Part shown: piece after piece, positions 52,104 through 59,687 of the stretch
Numbering within the stretch: position 1 is the stretch's first letter
Layout: each line of letters starts with the position of its first letter
NCBI RefSeq assembly: GCF_016786255.1
Contig: NZ_JADMKT010000062.1
Location: forward strand, 248,001-312,000
DNA length: 64,000 nt
Source: Robertkochia sediminum
GTDB taxonomy: Bacteria > Bacteroidota > Bacteroidia > Flavobacteriales > Flavobacteriaceae
Direction of reading: 5' to 3'
Translations under genes and position numbers: made by a program
The notes under the pieces: generated by a model
The model's input: the letters and a program-made list of their open reading frames with translations, nothing else
Told to the model about the DNA's origin: nothing
Database searches by the model: none

Positions 52104-52478
52104 ATGATAGCACTTGACAGAGAGAATAATAAAGATTTTTTGAATCAGACAGTAAGTTACCTTGAAAACAGAGGTTTTAACAACATCAAAGCAGCCTTAG
52201 ACGGTTACGAATCTCCAAAATCGTTTACCAAAAAAGGTAGTGATGTGGTCGTAACCCCTGATATCGTAGCTCAGAAAATGGGGATCAAGTACTATTTTGA
52301 ACTCAGTGTAAAGTCGGAAAAGCCCAATCTTCTAAAATCAAAATGGATGTTTTTGGATGCCTTGAGCAAAAGAAACTCCTCCCGCTTTAAGATCGTGACC
52401 ACCAAGGGTCACTATAAGTTTACCAACACCATGTTAGACGATCTGAACCTTGAAAAGAACATGATCAAGATCAATTAG
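52104..52478 (+). CDS. Hypothetical protein, possible restriction-endonuclease fold
   Basis: A 124-residue soluble protein; the ATG at 52104 is preferred over 52068, which would add a hydrophobic piece with two Cys and no clear role. The middle has SDVVVTPDIVAQKMG and YYFELSVKSEK, a strand-turn-strand with acidic and Lys residues that recalls the PD-(D/E)xK layout, but the spacing E-L-S-V-K differs from the E-x-K motif, so the link is weak. A TATTTTTA box lies at 52091-52098. The gene overlaps the end of the GNAT gene on the other strand by four bases. Function unknown. Confidence 0.72.
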   Translation: MIALDRENNKDFLNQTVSYLENRGFNNIKAALDGYESPKSFTKKGSDVVVTPDIVAQKMGIKYYFELSVKSEKPNLLKSKWMFLDALSKRNSSRFKIVTTKGHYKFTNTMLDDLNLEKNMIKIN

Positions 52479-52915
52479 TCTCTGATCATACGAACATGAG
52501 GAATTCCATCCTCCAGGTACGTTTCTCCCACAGCCCTGAATTTGTGGTCGTTATAGAACTTCTCGAGATAGGTCTGCGCTGAGATCTCAATAGGCTGTTT
52601 GCCAAACCTGGTTTCTATCGTTTCGATAGAAGCCCTGAGTATGTCATGTCCAAAAGCCTTACCTCTGGCGGTTTCAGCTACCACCACACGGCCAATACTG
52701 GGTCTGTCAAAATAATCGCCACCGGTAAATAAACGGGTATAGGCTACCAATTGATCGCCTTCATAGCCCATAACGTGCAAGGCCTTTTGATCCTTGTTAT
52801 CAACATCCTGGTACACACAATCCTGTTCTACTACAAATACGGCTGCACGTAAACGCAGCAATGCGTAGAGTTCATCAATATTGAGTTCATTAAAGGTTTT
52901 AACCACGATCTTCAT
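52475..52915 (-). CDS. GNAT-family N-acetyltransferase (ElaA type)
   Basis: A 146-residue acetyl-CoA-dependent transferase of the ElaA subgroup. The opening LYALLRLRAAVFVVEQDCVYQDVDNKDQ is the ElaA hallmark, followed by LVAYTRLF, IGRVVVAETARGKAFGHDIL (the pyrophosphate-binding motif A) and PIEISAQTYLEKFY. The acceptor is not known. Last gene of a three-gene minus-strand operon with rpiB and a CDF transporter; 12 bases follow the CDF stop. Confidence 0.9.
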   Translation of the reverse strand: MKIVVKTFNELNIDELYALLRLRAAVFVVEQDCVYQDVDNKDQKALHVMGYEGDQLVAYTRLFTGGDYFDRPSIGRVVVAETARGKAFGHDILRASIETIETRFGKQPIEISAQTYLEKFYNDHKFRAVGETYLEDGIPHVRMIRD

Positions 52916-52927
52916 AAAGCAACATTT

Positions 52928-53842
52928 TTAATCCTGAACAATATAATCCTTGGGATCTTCCTTGTTGAATTCCGGTTGAATATTCACATGATTGATCCCG
53001 TATTCTTCCTTAAGGATCGTTTCGATCTGTGCGAGGATCTCATTGAATCGACTAAGGGTGATATCTTTTTTAAAATCGAGATGGGCTTCCAGGTGCAGCT
53101 CATCATCGTTAAGTCCCCATACATGAATATGATGGAGTTTATTAACATCTTCCAGTTGGTGTACCGAACGCACCAGGGCTTTAACATCGATATGGTCCGG
53201 AGTAAATAACATAAGCATGCGGGTAGAGCTTCGCAAAAGATCATAGCCTACGTAAATAAGGTAGAGACCAATAAGAAAAGTAAGTACACTGTCTATCCAG
53301 TAGATGCCGAAAAATTTCATGAGCAATCCGCCTATCAGCACCGCAACACTGGCCATCATATCGGTTAACAAATGTAGGTAGGCAGAACGCATATTAATAT
53401 TGCGGCCGGCATCCTTTTTAAGAATGAGCACACTTAAGCCGTTGGCAACGATACCTAAAATGGCAAGCCATATGACCAGGCCAGTGCCAATGGGTTGCGG
53501 ATCGAGAATGCGTTTATACGCCTCGGCAATTAGAATAATAGCAATAACGATAAGGGATACCGCATTGATAAAAGCAGCGATGATCTCTGCGCGCTTGTAC
53601 CCGAAAGTTCGGTGTGTAGAAGCCTTGGTACGCGCCAGCCTGTTAGCCACATAACTAATAATTAAGGAGATGACATCGGTAGCATTGTGAAGGGCATCAG
53701 ACAGGAGGGCTAAACTTCCGGAGATCAACCCTCCTATAACCTGAGCCAGGGTAATACAGATATTGAGCAGGATCGAGATCAGTAGATTCTTACCCTTTAA
53801 AGGTTGATGAGCTCCGTGATCGTGACTATGCCCGTGTCCCAT
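52928..53842 (-). CDS. Cation diffusion facilitator (CzcD type)
   Basis: A 304-residue metal/proton antiporter of the CDF family, probably exporting Zn2+ or a similar metal. His-rich start MGHGHSHDHGAH, six membrane helices (about 20-185) with the metal site residues in LLSDALHNATDV and LLTDMMASVAV, then a cytoplasmic domain with VHQLEDVNKLHHIHVWGLNDDELHLEAHL. It begins two bases after the rpiB stop, so the two genes are coupled. Confidence 0.94.
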   Translation of the reverse strand: MGHGHSHDHGAHQPLKGKNLLISILLNICITLAQVIGGLISGSLALLSDALHNATDVISLIISYVANRLARTKASTHRTFGYKRAEIIAAFINAVSLIVIAIILIAEAYKRILDPQPIGTGLVIWLAILGIVANGLSVLILKKDAGRNINMRSAYLHLLTDMMASVAVLIGGLLMKFFGIYWIDSVLTFLIGLYLIYVGYDLLRSSTRMLMLFTPDHIDVKALVRSVHQLEDVNKLHHIHVWGLNDDELHLEAHLDFKKDITLSRFNEILAQIETILKEEYGINHVNIQPEFNKEDPKDYIVQD

Positions 53843-53843
53843 A

Positions 53844-54278
53844 TTAACAACCTAATGGGATCTTGTTAATTCTTCCTTCGTGGCGTCCGCCCTCGAATTC
53901 AGTATTTAAAAAGGTTCTCACCATTTCAAGAACCTGTTCTTTAGCGGTAAAACGCGCAGGCATACATAATATGTTTGCATTATTGTGTAAGCGCGTAAGC
54001 TCAACGAGCTCTTTGCTCCAGCACAGGCCGGCTCTTACATTAGCGTGTTTGTTTGCCGTCATGGCTACCCCGTTACCACTACCGCAAAGAAGGATCCCGT
54101 AATCGACCTCTCCTTTATCTACTGCCGAAGCTACAGGATGCACAAAATCAGGATAATCAACACTGTCAGCAGCGTCGGTACCACTATTTATAACTTCAAA
54201 ACCCATACCTTTTAACATGTCAACAATAGCGAACTTGTATTCGGTACCGGCATGGTCGTTTCCAATGGCAATTTTCAT
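53844..54278 (-). CDS. rpiB: Ribose-5-phosphate isomerase B
   Basis: A 144-residue sugar-phosphate isomerase of the pentose phosphate pathway. IAIGNDHAGTEYK opens the fold, with the active-site Cys in LCGSGNGVAM, and ARFTAKEQVLEMVRTFL near the end. Normal length. It is the first gene of the operon with CDF and GNAT genes. A -7 box (TACCTTTG) lies at 54307-54314, about 29 bases upstream. Confidence 0.95.
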   Translation of the reverse strand: MKIAIGNDHAGTEYKFAIVDMLKGMGFEVINSGTDAADSVDYPDFVHPVASAVDKGEVDYGILLCGSGNGVAMTANKHANVRAGLCWSKELVELTRLHNNANILCMPARFTAKEQVLEMVRTFLNTEFEGGRHEGRINKIPLGC

Positions 54279-55043
54279 AGTTTGTTTTATTTAAATGAAC
54301 ACCCCACAAAGGTAGTAAATACCTACATCTTACACTTATAAACACCCCTTATTAACGATGTTCGGTAATGAACTGAAAAACAAAACCTTAATAAAACCCC
54401 CGAATTGTTGATAAATGGAAAGTTATTTCTACTAAAAAAATTTGGTGGGTTAAATGCAATTTTCCATTGGTGAAATTTTAGGTTTCTAACAAGTGGAAAA
54501 TGTATTTTTTAATTGACAATTCTTAAACCGGTTTCACATACAAATCAACATTGTTAACAAGCATTATTTATTAAAAAACAACCACTGTTCACAGTTGTTC
54601 ACAACTGTTAATTACATCTAAAAATCCCTTGATTCTTAACGCTATATCCGGTTAACGGATTGTTCATAACGATGTAAAACACTACTCTTAGTTAAAATAC
54701 CAAATACTTCGGTAAAAAGTTATACCTGTTATGAACACCCTATAATAGACATCTAAAATTTTAATTTTAAAAAGAAGAAAAAAGAATATAATAGTATAAT
54801 GGTTAATAAGTGAATAACCTGTTTTGAATTTTGAAGTGAGTGTTTGGTAGGAGAAAGGAAAAGGTTGAAAGGGTCCTGAAAGGTGTTTGGGAAAATGAGC
54901 GAAAGGAGAACTGGAAAGGTGAGGGATGTTTTGGAAAGTAGGGCTGGTGGCATGGTGAATCCGGAAAAGCGTTTTGGAAAGGATGGATATGGTGGCGCTG
55001 TGAATCCGGGAGGGTTTCAGAAAAAGGGGAGAGGCCTGCGGGA
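54279..55043. other. AT-rich gene-free block with TGTTCAYAA motif cluster
   Basis: No gene in 765 bases. From 54279 to about 54830 the sequence is AT-rich and holds five related 9-base motifs: TGTTGATAA (54406-54414), TGTTCACAG (54586-54594), TGTTCACAA (54596-54604), TGTTCATAA (54661-54669) and, reversed, TTATGAACA (54729-54737). Palindromes AAACCGGTTT (54525-54534) and TTGTTAACAA (54551-54560) are also present. From 54830 to 55040 the plus strand is purine-rich with a repeated GTGAATCCGG. A -7 box for rpiB sits at the left end. A candidate replication origin or regulatory region. Confidence 0.7.
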
Positions 55044-55286
55044 TCAAACTACGCGTAGGTGAGAAGCGGGATCTTCGAGGTCGTTAATAAGTTCGGCGAC
55101 GTAATCGGCGTAGTCCTTATGTACCAGCAAACGTATACCTCCCAAGGCATTCGAATAAAAAGGAGATATCCCTATCATGGTTTCGTTCTCGAAGACATAG
55201 GGTATACCTTCTTCCTCCATGATAAAACGCAATACCATGTATTCATGAGGATACGTAAAGGTGGCGATATGTTGAAAATGGGTCAC
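55044..55286 (-). CDS. DUF2007-type small protein
   Basis: An 80-residue protein resembling the DUF2007 (putative signal-transducing) family: FTYPHEYMVLRFIMEEEGIPYVFENE is its usual opening, then GGIRLLVHKDYADYVAELI. The fold is a small alpha/beta unit also found fused to other domains. No molecular function is established. It is a single gene; a small membrane protein gene lies 59 bases upstream of its start on the same strand, so the two may be co-transcribed. Confidence 0.85.
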   Translation of the reverse strand: MTHFQHIATFTYPHEYMVLRFIMEEEGIPYVFENETMIGISPFYSNALGGIRLLVHKDYADYVAELINDLEDPASHLRVV

Positions 55287-55345
55287 TGCTAATCTATTGA
55301 TTGTCAGTTCTAAAAATAAGAAAAAAATACGGAGGATAAACAGCC

Positions 55346-55504
55346 TTATGCATGTTTACCAAGAGAAGTGGTTACTCTTTCGATCTCTGCTGCCTTAGCC
55401 TTTTCTTTTTGATCCAGGCTGTAGTTAATATAGCCCGCAAGTGCACCTATCCCCAGAACAAAGAGGATGATAAAGAGCAGTAAGATGCGATAGAATCTTT
55501 TCAC
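55346..55504 (-). CDS. Small single-helix membrane protein (52 residues, GTG start)
   Basis: A 52-codon frame from GTG: positive start (KRFYR), one strongly hydrophobic helix (ILLLFIILFVLGIGALAGYI, about 7-26), then a short charged tail with DQKEKAKAAEIER and a SLGKHA end. It has the normal layout of a small bacterial membrane protein with the N terminus inside. The codons are unremarkable and the spacers on both sides are proper. No ATG is available, which makes the GTG the only start. Function unknown. Confidence 0.6.
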   Translation of the reverse strand: MKRFYRILLLFIILFVLGIGALAGYINYSLDQKEKAKAAEIERVTTSLGKHA

Positions 55505-55636
55505 TTAAGTGGTGGCTTTATTATAAAGACGAATAAGTTCTTTAAACGTTACACTATTTTTAATATTATTTTAACGCTGGAAGTAATTAACAGGAGCTGT
55601 TTAATTATTCGTACTTTCGAAGTATAAAATTAGTAT

Positions 55637-57832
55637 ATGTCAAAACGTAAAAAGAGATCAGAAAAGCAACGGAAGAATGAGATCACGAAAGGAATCTTTT
55701 CTGTTCTTGAGAGTAATCCCGATAAATCTTATAACTACAAACAGATCGCTGCCAGACTGGATATTACCGATACCGCAGGTAGAAATCTCATCATCAAACG
55801 ATTAGGAGAACTGGTTGGTAAGCAACGTATCGAACAAGTAGAAAAAGGAAAGTACAAAGTAATTCCCAGTCAGAACTATTACGAAGGTGTCGTAGACATG
55901 ACCGGGAGAAGCAATGCCTATGTGATCTGTGAAGATCTCGATACCGATGTATTCGTACCCCAGAACTTATTGAACAAGGCCCTTCATGGCGATACCGTAG
56001 AAGTGTATGTATTTCCCAGACGTCGAAGAGGAAAGAAACTGGAAGGAGAGATCACCAGGATACTTCAACGTAAAAAGACCACCTTCGTAGGGGTGTTACA
56101 GATGCAAAAGAATTTTGGCTTCGTACTCACGTCCGACCATAAAATGTACACCGATATCTTTGTTCCCAAGAACAGGATAGGAAAGGCTGAACACGGCGAC
56201 AAGGTGATCGTTGAGATCAACGACTGGCCAAAGAATGCCGATTCACCTTATGGTACTATCGTAGAAACCCTTGGTAAACCAGGGGAGCACGATACCGAGA
56301 TGCACGCCATTCTTGCAGAGTATGGATTGCCTTATTCGTTTCCGGAAGAAGTAGAACACTTTGCCAATCAGATAGATACTTCTATTAAACCCGAAGAGAT
56401 CGCTAAGCGAAGGGACATGCGTGAGGTGCCTACATTTACCATAGATCCTAAAGATGCAAAGGATTTCGACGATGCTTTGTCTTTCAGAAAGATCGATGAT
56501 GAGTGGTACGAAGTAGGGATCCATATTGCCGATGTATCTCACTATGTACAGCCCGGAACTATTCTCGATGATGAGGCTTACGACAGGGCAACTTCTGTTT
56601 ACCTGGTAGACAGGGTAGTGCCCATGCTGCCGGAGATCCTGTCGAATAATGCCTGTTCGCTAAGGCCTAATGAAGAAAAATACACCTTCTCTGCAGTTTT
56701 TACCATGAATAAGAAAGCAGAGATCAAAGACCAGTGGTTTGGGAGAACAGTGACCTATTCAGACCGGCGATTTGCCTATGAAGAGGCACAACAACTCATA
56801 GAGAACGGGGGTACCACCGTACCCGGATCGGTTTCTCTTACAGGGAAGGCTTATGAGGTCGAACCCCATATAGCTCAGGCCATTCAGCTTATGGATAGCA
56901 TGGCGAAGACCATGAGAAAGAAACGTATGCAGGCTGGTGCTATCTCTTTCGATAAGGTAGAGGTGAAGTTCAACCTCAATGAAGAGAACGAACCGGTAGG
57001 GGTGTATTTTAAGACCTCCCAGGATGCCAATAAGATGATCGAGGAATTTATGTTGCTGGCCAATCGCAAGGTGGCCGAATTTATTGGGAAACAGAAAAAG
57101 ACCTTTGTGTACAGGGTACACGACGACCCGGATGAAGAAAAATTAATGCAGTTACAAGGCGTTATTAAACGTTTTGGATACAGTCTTAATATGAAGAGCA
57201 GAAATACCATTACAAGCTCTTTAAACAGCCTTTTAAAAGATGTACAGGGTAAAAAGGAGCAGAATCTCGTAGACACCCTGGCTATAAGAACCATGAGTAA
57301 GGCTGAATACACTACGGAAAATATTGGGCATTACGGACTCGCCTTTGATTATTACACTCACTTTACTTCACCCATACGGAGGTATCCCGATGTGATGGTG
57401 CACAGACTATTACAGCACTATCTGGACCAGGGAGCTACAGTAAAGGAGGCCGATTACGAAGAGAAGTGTAAGCATTCGTCGAATATGGAATCCCTGGCAG
57501 CCAATGCAGAAAGAGATAGTATTAAGTACATGCAGATCAAGTTCATGGAAGATCATCAGGATGAAGACTTCCTGGGAGTGATCTCCGGGGTAACCGAATG
57601 GGGGATCTATGTGGAGATCATCGAGAATAAATGTGAAGGAATGATCAGAATACGGGATATCAAAGACGACTATTATGTGTTTGATGAAAAGTTGTATGCC
57701 ATAGTAGGAGAAGTTACCAAGAATCAATATCAATTGGGAGATGAGGTGTATGTTCGCGTAAAGAATACAGACCTGGTAAAGCGCCATCTCGATTTTTCAT
57801 TATTGGGTAAAAAGGACGAATATCAACCATAA
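55637..57832 (+). CDS. rnr: Ribonuclease R
   Basis: A 731-residue 3'-to-5' exoribonuclease that degrades structured RNA. N-terminal winged-helix (about 12-75), two cold-shock domains (about 80-230), the RNB catalytic domain with TIDPKDAKDFDDALSF holding the Mg-binding aspartates, IHIADVSHYV, YTHFTSPIRRYPDV, and a C-terminal S1 domain with GVISGVTEWGIYVEII. The Lys-rich tail of some homologues is absent. A -7-like box (TACTTTCG, 7 of 8) lies at 55612-55619. The next gene begins 14 bases after the stop, so it may share the transcript. Confidence 0.97.
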   Translation: MSKRKKRSEKQRKNEITKGIFSVLESNPDKSYNYKQIAARLDITDTAGRNLIIKRLGELVGKQRIEQVEKGKYKVIPSQNYYEGVVDMTGRSNAYVICEDLDTDVFVPQNLLNKALHGDTVEVYVFPRRRRGKKLEGEITRILQRKKTTFVGVLQMQKNFGFVLTSDHKMYTDIFVPKNRIGKAEHGDKVIVEINDWPKNADSPYGTIVETLGKPGEHDTEMHAILAEYGLPYSFPEEVEHFANQIDTSIKPEEIAKRRDMREVPTFTIDPKDAKDFDDALSFRKIDDEWYEVGIHIADVSHYVQPGTILDDEAYDRATSVYLVDRVVPMLPEILSNNACSLRPNEEKYTFSAVFTMNKKAEIKDQWFGRTVTYSDRRFAYEEAQQLIENGGTTVPGSVSLTGKAYEVEPHIAQAIQLMDSMAKTMRKKRMQAGAISFDKVEVKFNLNEENEPVGVYFKTSQDANKMIEEFMLLANRKVAEFIGKQKKTFVYRVHDDPDEEKLMQLQGVIKRFGYSLNMKSRNTITSSLNSLLKDVQGKKEQNLVDTLAIRTMSKAEYTTENIGHYGLAFDYYTHFTSPIRRYPDVMVHRLLQHYLDQGATVKEADYEEKCKHSSNMESLAANAERDSIKYMQIKFMEDHQDEDFLGVISGVTEWGIYVEIIENKCEGMIRIRDIKDDYYVFDEKLYAIVGEVTKNQYQLGDEVYVRVKNTDLVKRHLDFSLLGKKDEYQP

Positions 57833-57846
57833 ATAATTAGCGTATC

Positions 57847-58521
57847 ATGAAGCAGTTCATGGCAGCGATCGCAATGTTGATCGTATCATTTGCAATAGCC
57901 CAGGATGAGGTGGAATATCCTGTAGACGATTTTTCAGAACTCAAGGTATTTGACGGAATTTCGGTAAAACTAATTCCCGGAAAAGAGAACAAGGTCGTGA
58001 TCAAAGGAGAAGATGCAAGATCGGTTACGGTAAGATGGGTTCGCGGGAAACTTAAGATCCGTATGGAGATTGAAAAGCTCTTTAGTGGGTATGCCACCTT
58101 TGCTGAAGTGTACTACAACAAACCCTTATCGGTATTGGATGTAAACGAGAATGCGCTTATTACCTCAGATGAGGTGATCGATCAGGTCGATCTCGAACTC
58201 AGGGCACAGGAAGCAGGTGAGATCGATCTAAAGGTTGCCCTGAAACGGCTACGTGTAAAATCGGTTACCGGAGCGACCATTGCGGTGGAAGGCTCAGCCA
58301 AAAATCAGGTGGTCGATGTGAATACCGGTGGTGGTTATGAAGCGGGAAACCTGGAAACCGAGCAAACCGAAGTGGAAGTGAATGCCGGAGGATATGCCGA
58401 TATCAGGGCCTCAGAATATGTAGACGCTACCGTGCGTGCAGGCGGAAATATTAATATTTACGGGAAACCACGGGTGATAGACCAAACAAAATTTCTCGGC
58501 GGAACCATAAAAGAATTTTAA
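57847..58521 (+). CDS. Exported GIN-domain (DUF2807-type) protein
   Basis: A 224-residue protein with a signal peptide ending near AIAQ (about residue 19). The beta-helix-like DUF2807 (head GIN) pattern is clear: FSELKVFDGISVKLIPGKENKVVIKG, then repeated short strands with DVNENALITSDE, LRAQEAGEIDLKVA, VKSVTGATIAVEGSA, VEVNAGGYADIRAS and VRAGGNINIYGKP. The function of the family is unknown; members are common in Bacteroidota. The gene starts 14 bases after rnr and could be expressed with it. Confidence 0.88.
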   Translation: MKQFMAAIAMLIVSFAIAQDEVEYPVDDFSELKVFDGISVKLIPGKENKVVIKGEDARSVTVRWVRGKLKIRMEIEKLFSGYATFAEVYYNKPLSVLDVNENALITSDEVIDQVDLELRAQEAGEIDLKVALKRLRVKSVTGATIAVEGSAKNQVVDVNTGGGYEAGNLETEQTEVEVNAGGYADIRASEYVDATVRAGGNINIYGKPRVIDQTKFLGGTIKEF

Positions 58522-58608
58522 AAAGTAAATTTGTGTTGCGATAGGCCAACCCTTCACGGGTGAACTATGGTCATTATGTTTGCGATCTAATAAAATTGAC
58601 CCCGTTTC

Positions 58609-59289
58609 ATGATAGAAGATATTGCTTCGGGCATCCCATTAGGAATATTACTCTCTTTTACGATAGGCCCTGTTTTTTTTGTGTTATTAGAAACAGGTGC
58701 CCTTAAAGGATTCAGGGCTGCTATGAGCTTTGATGTAGGGGTGGTGTTGGGGGATATCCTCTTTATTCTTATCGCATACTTTAGTACCAACCGGATCCTT
58801 GAACGGATTAAGGACGATCCGTCCCTGTTTATTTTTGGGGGTGCGTTACTCATTACTTATGGGGTCATATCGTTTATACGATCTAAGAAGGCCTATAAGA
58901 AAGAAGTGGATAAGGATGTGGTCGAAGTGATCAATAAGAACAATTACCTGCATCTTATTCTCAAAGGATTTCTACTCAATTTTATCAATGTGGGAGTGCT
59001 TGGATTTTGGTTGGGGATCATTATTATTTTTGGTCCCAGATTAGAGATGAACGAAGGTCGTATCTTCGTCTTTATCAGCTCCATACTCATCACGTATATG
59101 CTGGTAGATGCAGTGAAGATCCTTTTGGCAAAACAATTAAAGCACAGGCTCACGCCTTACCTGATCTTCAGGGTCAAAAGGGTGATTAGCCTGGTGTTGA
59201 TCTTTTTCGGAATGGTATTGATGTTTCAGGGGTTCTTTCCTAAGGAAAAGGAGAAGATCAAAGGAGTAATTGAGAATATTAGAACCTGA
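58609..59289 (+). CDS. LysE-family transporter
   Basis: A 226-residue inner-membrane protein with about six helices. The N-terminal SGIPLGILLSFTIGPVFFVLLETG is the LysE/RhtB hallmark (G-x-x-x-G-P), and the middle has LLNFINVGVLGFWLGII, the second conserved block. Members export amino acids or other solutes. A charged cytoplasmic loop (RSKKAYKKEVDKD) lies between helices 3 and 4, and a basic tail follows the last helix. It starts 87 bases after the GIN-domain gene and is followed by a DoxX-like gene 14 bases away. Confidence 0.88.
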   Translation: MIEDIASGIPLGILLSFTIGPVFFVLLETGALKGFRAAMSFDVGVVLGDILFILIAYFSTNRILERIKDDPSLFIFGGALLITYGVISFIRSKKAYKKEVDKDVVEVINKNNYLHLILKGFLLNFINVGVLGFWLGIIIIFGPRLEMNEGRIFVFISSILITYMLVDAVKILLAKQLKHRLTPYLIFRVKRVISLVLIFFGMVLMFQGFFPKEKEKIKGVIENIRT

Positions 59290-59303
59290 TAATACCTAGG
59301 ATT

Positions 59304-59687
59304 ATGTTTTACTTAAAAATGCTTATTCTGCTATTTGTACTGATCACTTTTTTGCAAAGTGGTTTGGATAAGATCACCGATTGGAAAGGGAATGTTACCT
59401 GGTTGAACGATCATTTTAAAGACACGGTTATCAAAGGTATGGTGCCAGTTTCCCTCGGATTTATCGTACTGCTGGAGATAGCCACGACAGTGACCACGTT
59501 TTTGGCCTTTTATGAGCTGTTTACAGATGGTGGTAGTTATTGGGCACAAATGAGTTTAGTGATCTCAGGAGTTACCCTGTTAATGTTGTTACTAGGGCAG
59601 CGACTTGCTAAGGATTACGATGGGGCTAGAACCATAGTGATCTATCTGATGCCTGTCTTTTTCGGGTTATATCTCTTTGCGGCTTAG
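59304..59687 (+). CDS. DoxX-like membrane protein
   Basis: A 127-residue protein with four predicted helices (about 3-20, 44-66, 76-97 and 105-125). The N-terminal LITFLQSGLDKITDWKGNVTWLNDHF is characteristic of the DoxX/DoxD group in this phylum. No enzymatic residues are defined; members often occur with redox or envelope genes. Probably co-transcribed with the LysE gene. It ends four bases inside the convergent AsmA-like gene. Confidence 0.85.
   Translation: MFYLKMLILLFVLITFLQSGLDKITDWKGNVTWLNDHFKDTVIKGMVPVSLGFIVLLEIATTVTTFLAFYELFTDGGSYWAQMSLVISGVTLLMLLLGQRLAKDYDGARTIVIYLMPVFFGLYLFAA

Noticed and set aside
54688-55047. Minus-strand frames in the AT-rich and purine-rich spacer
   Set aside because: Low-complexity Phe/Pro/Ser-rich translation caused by base composition; no initiation context or known motif.
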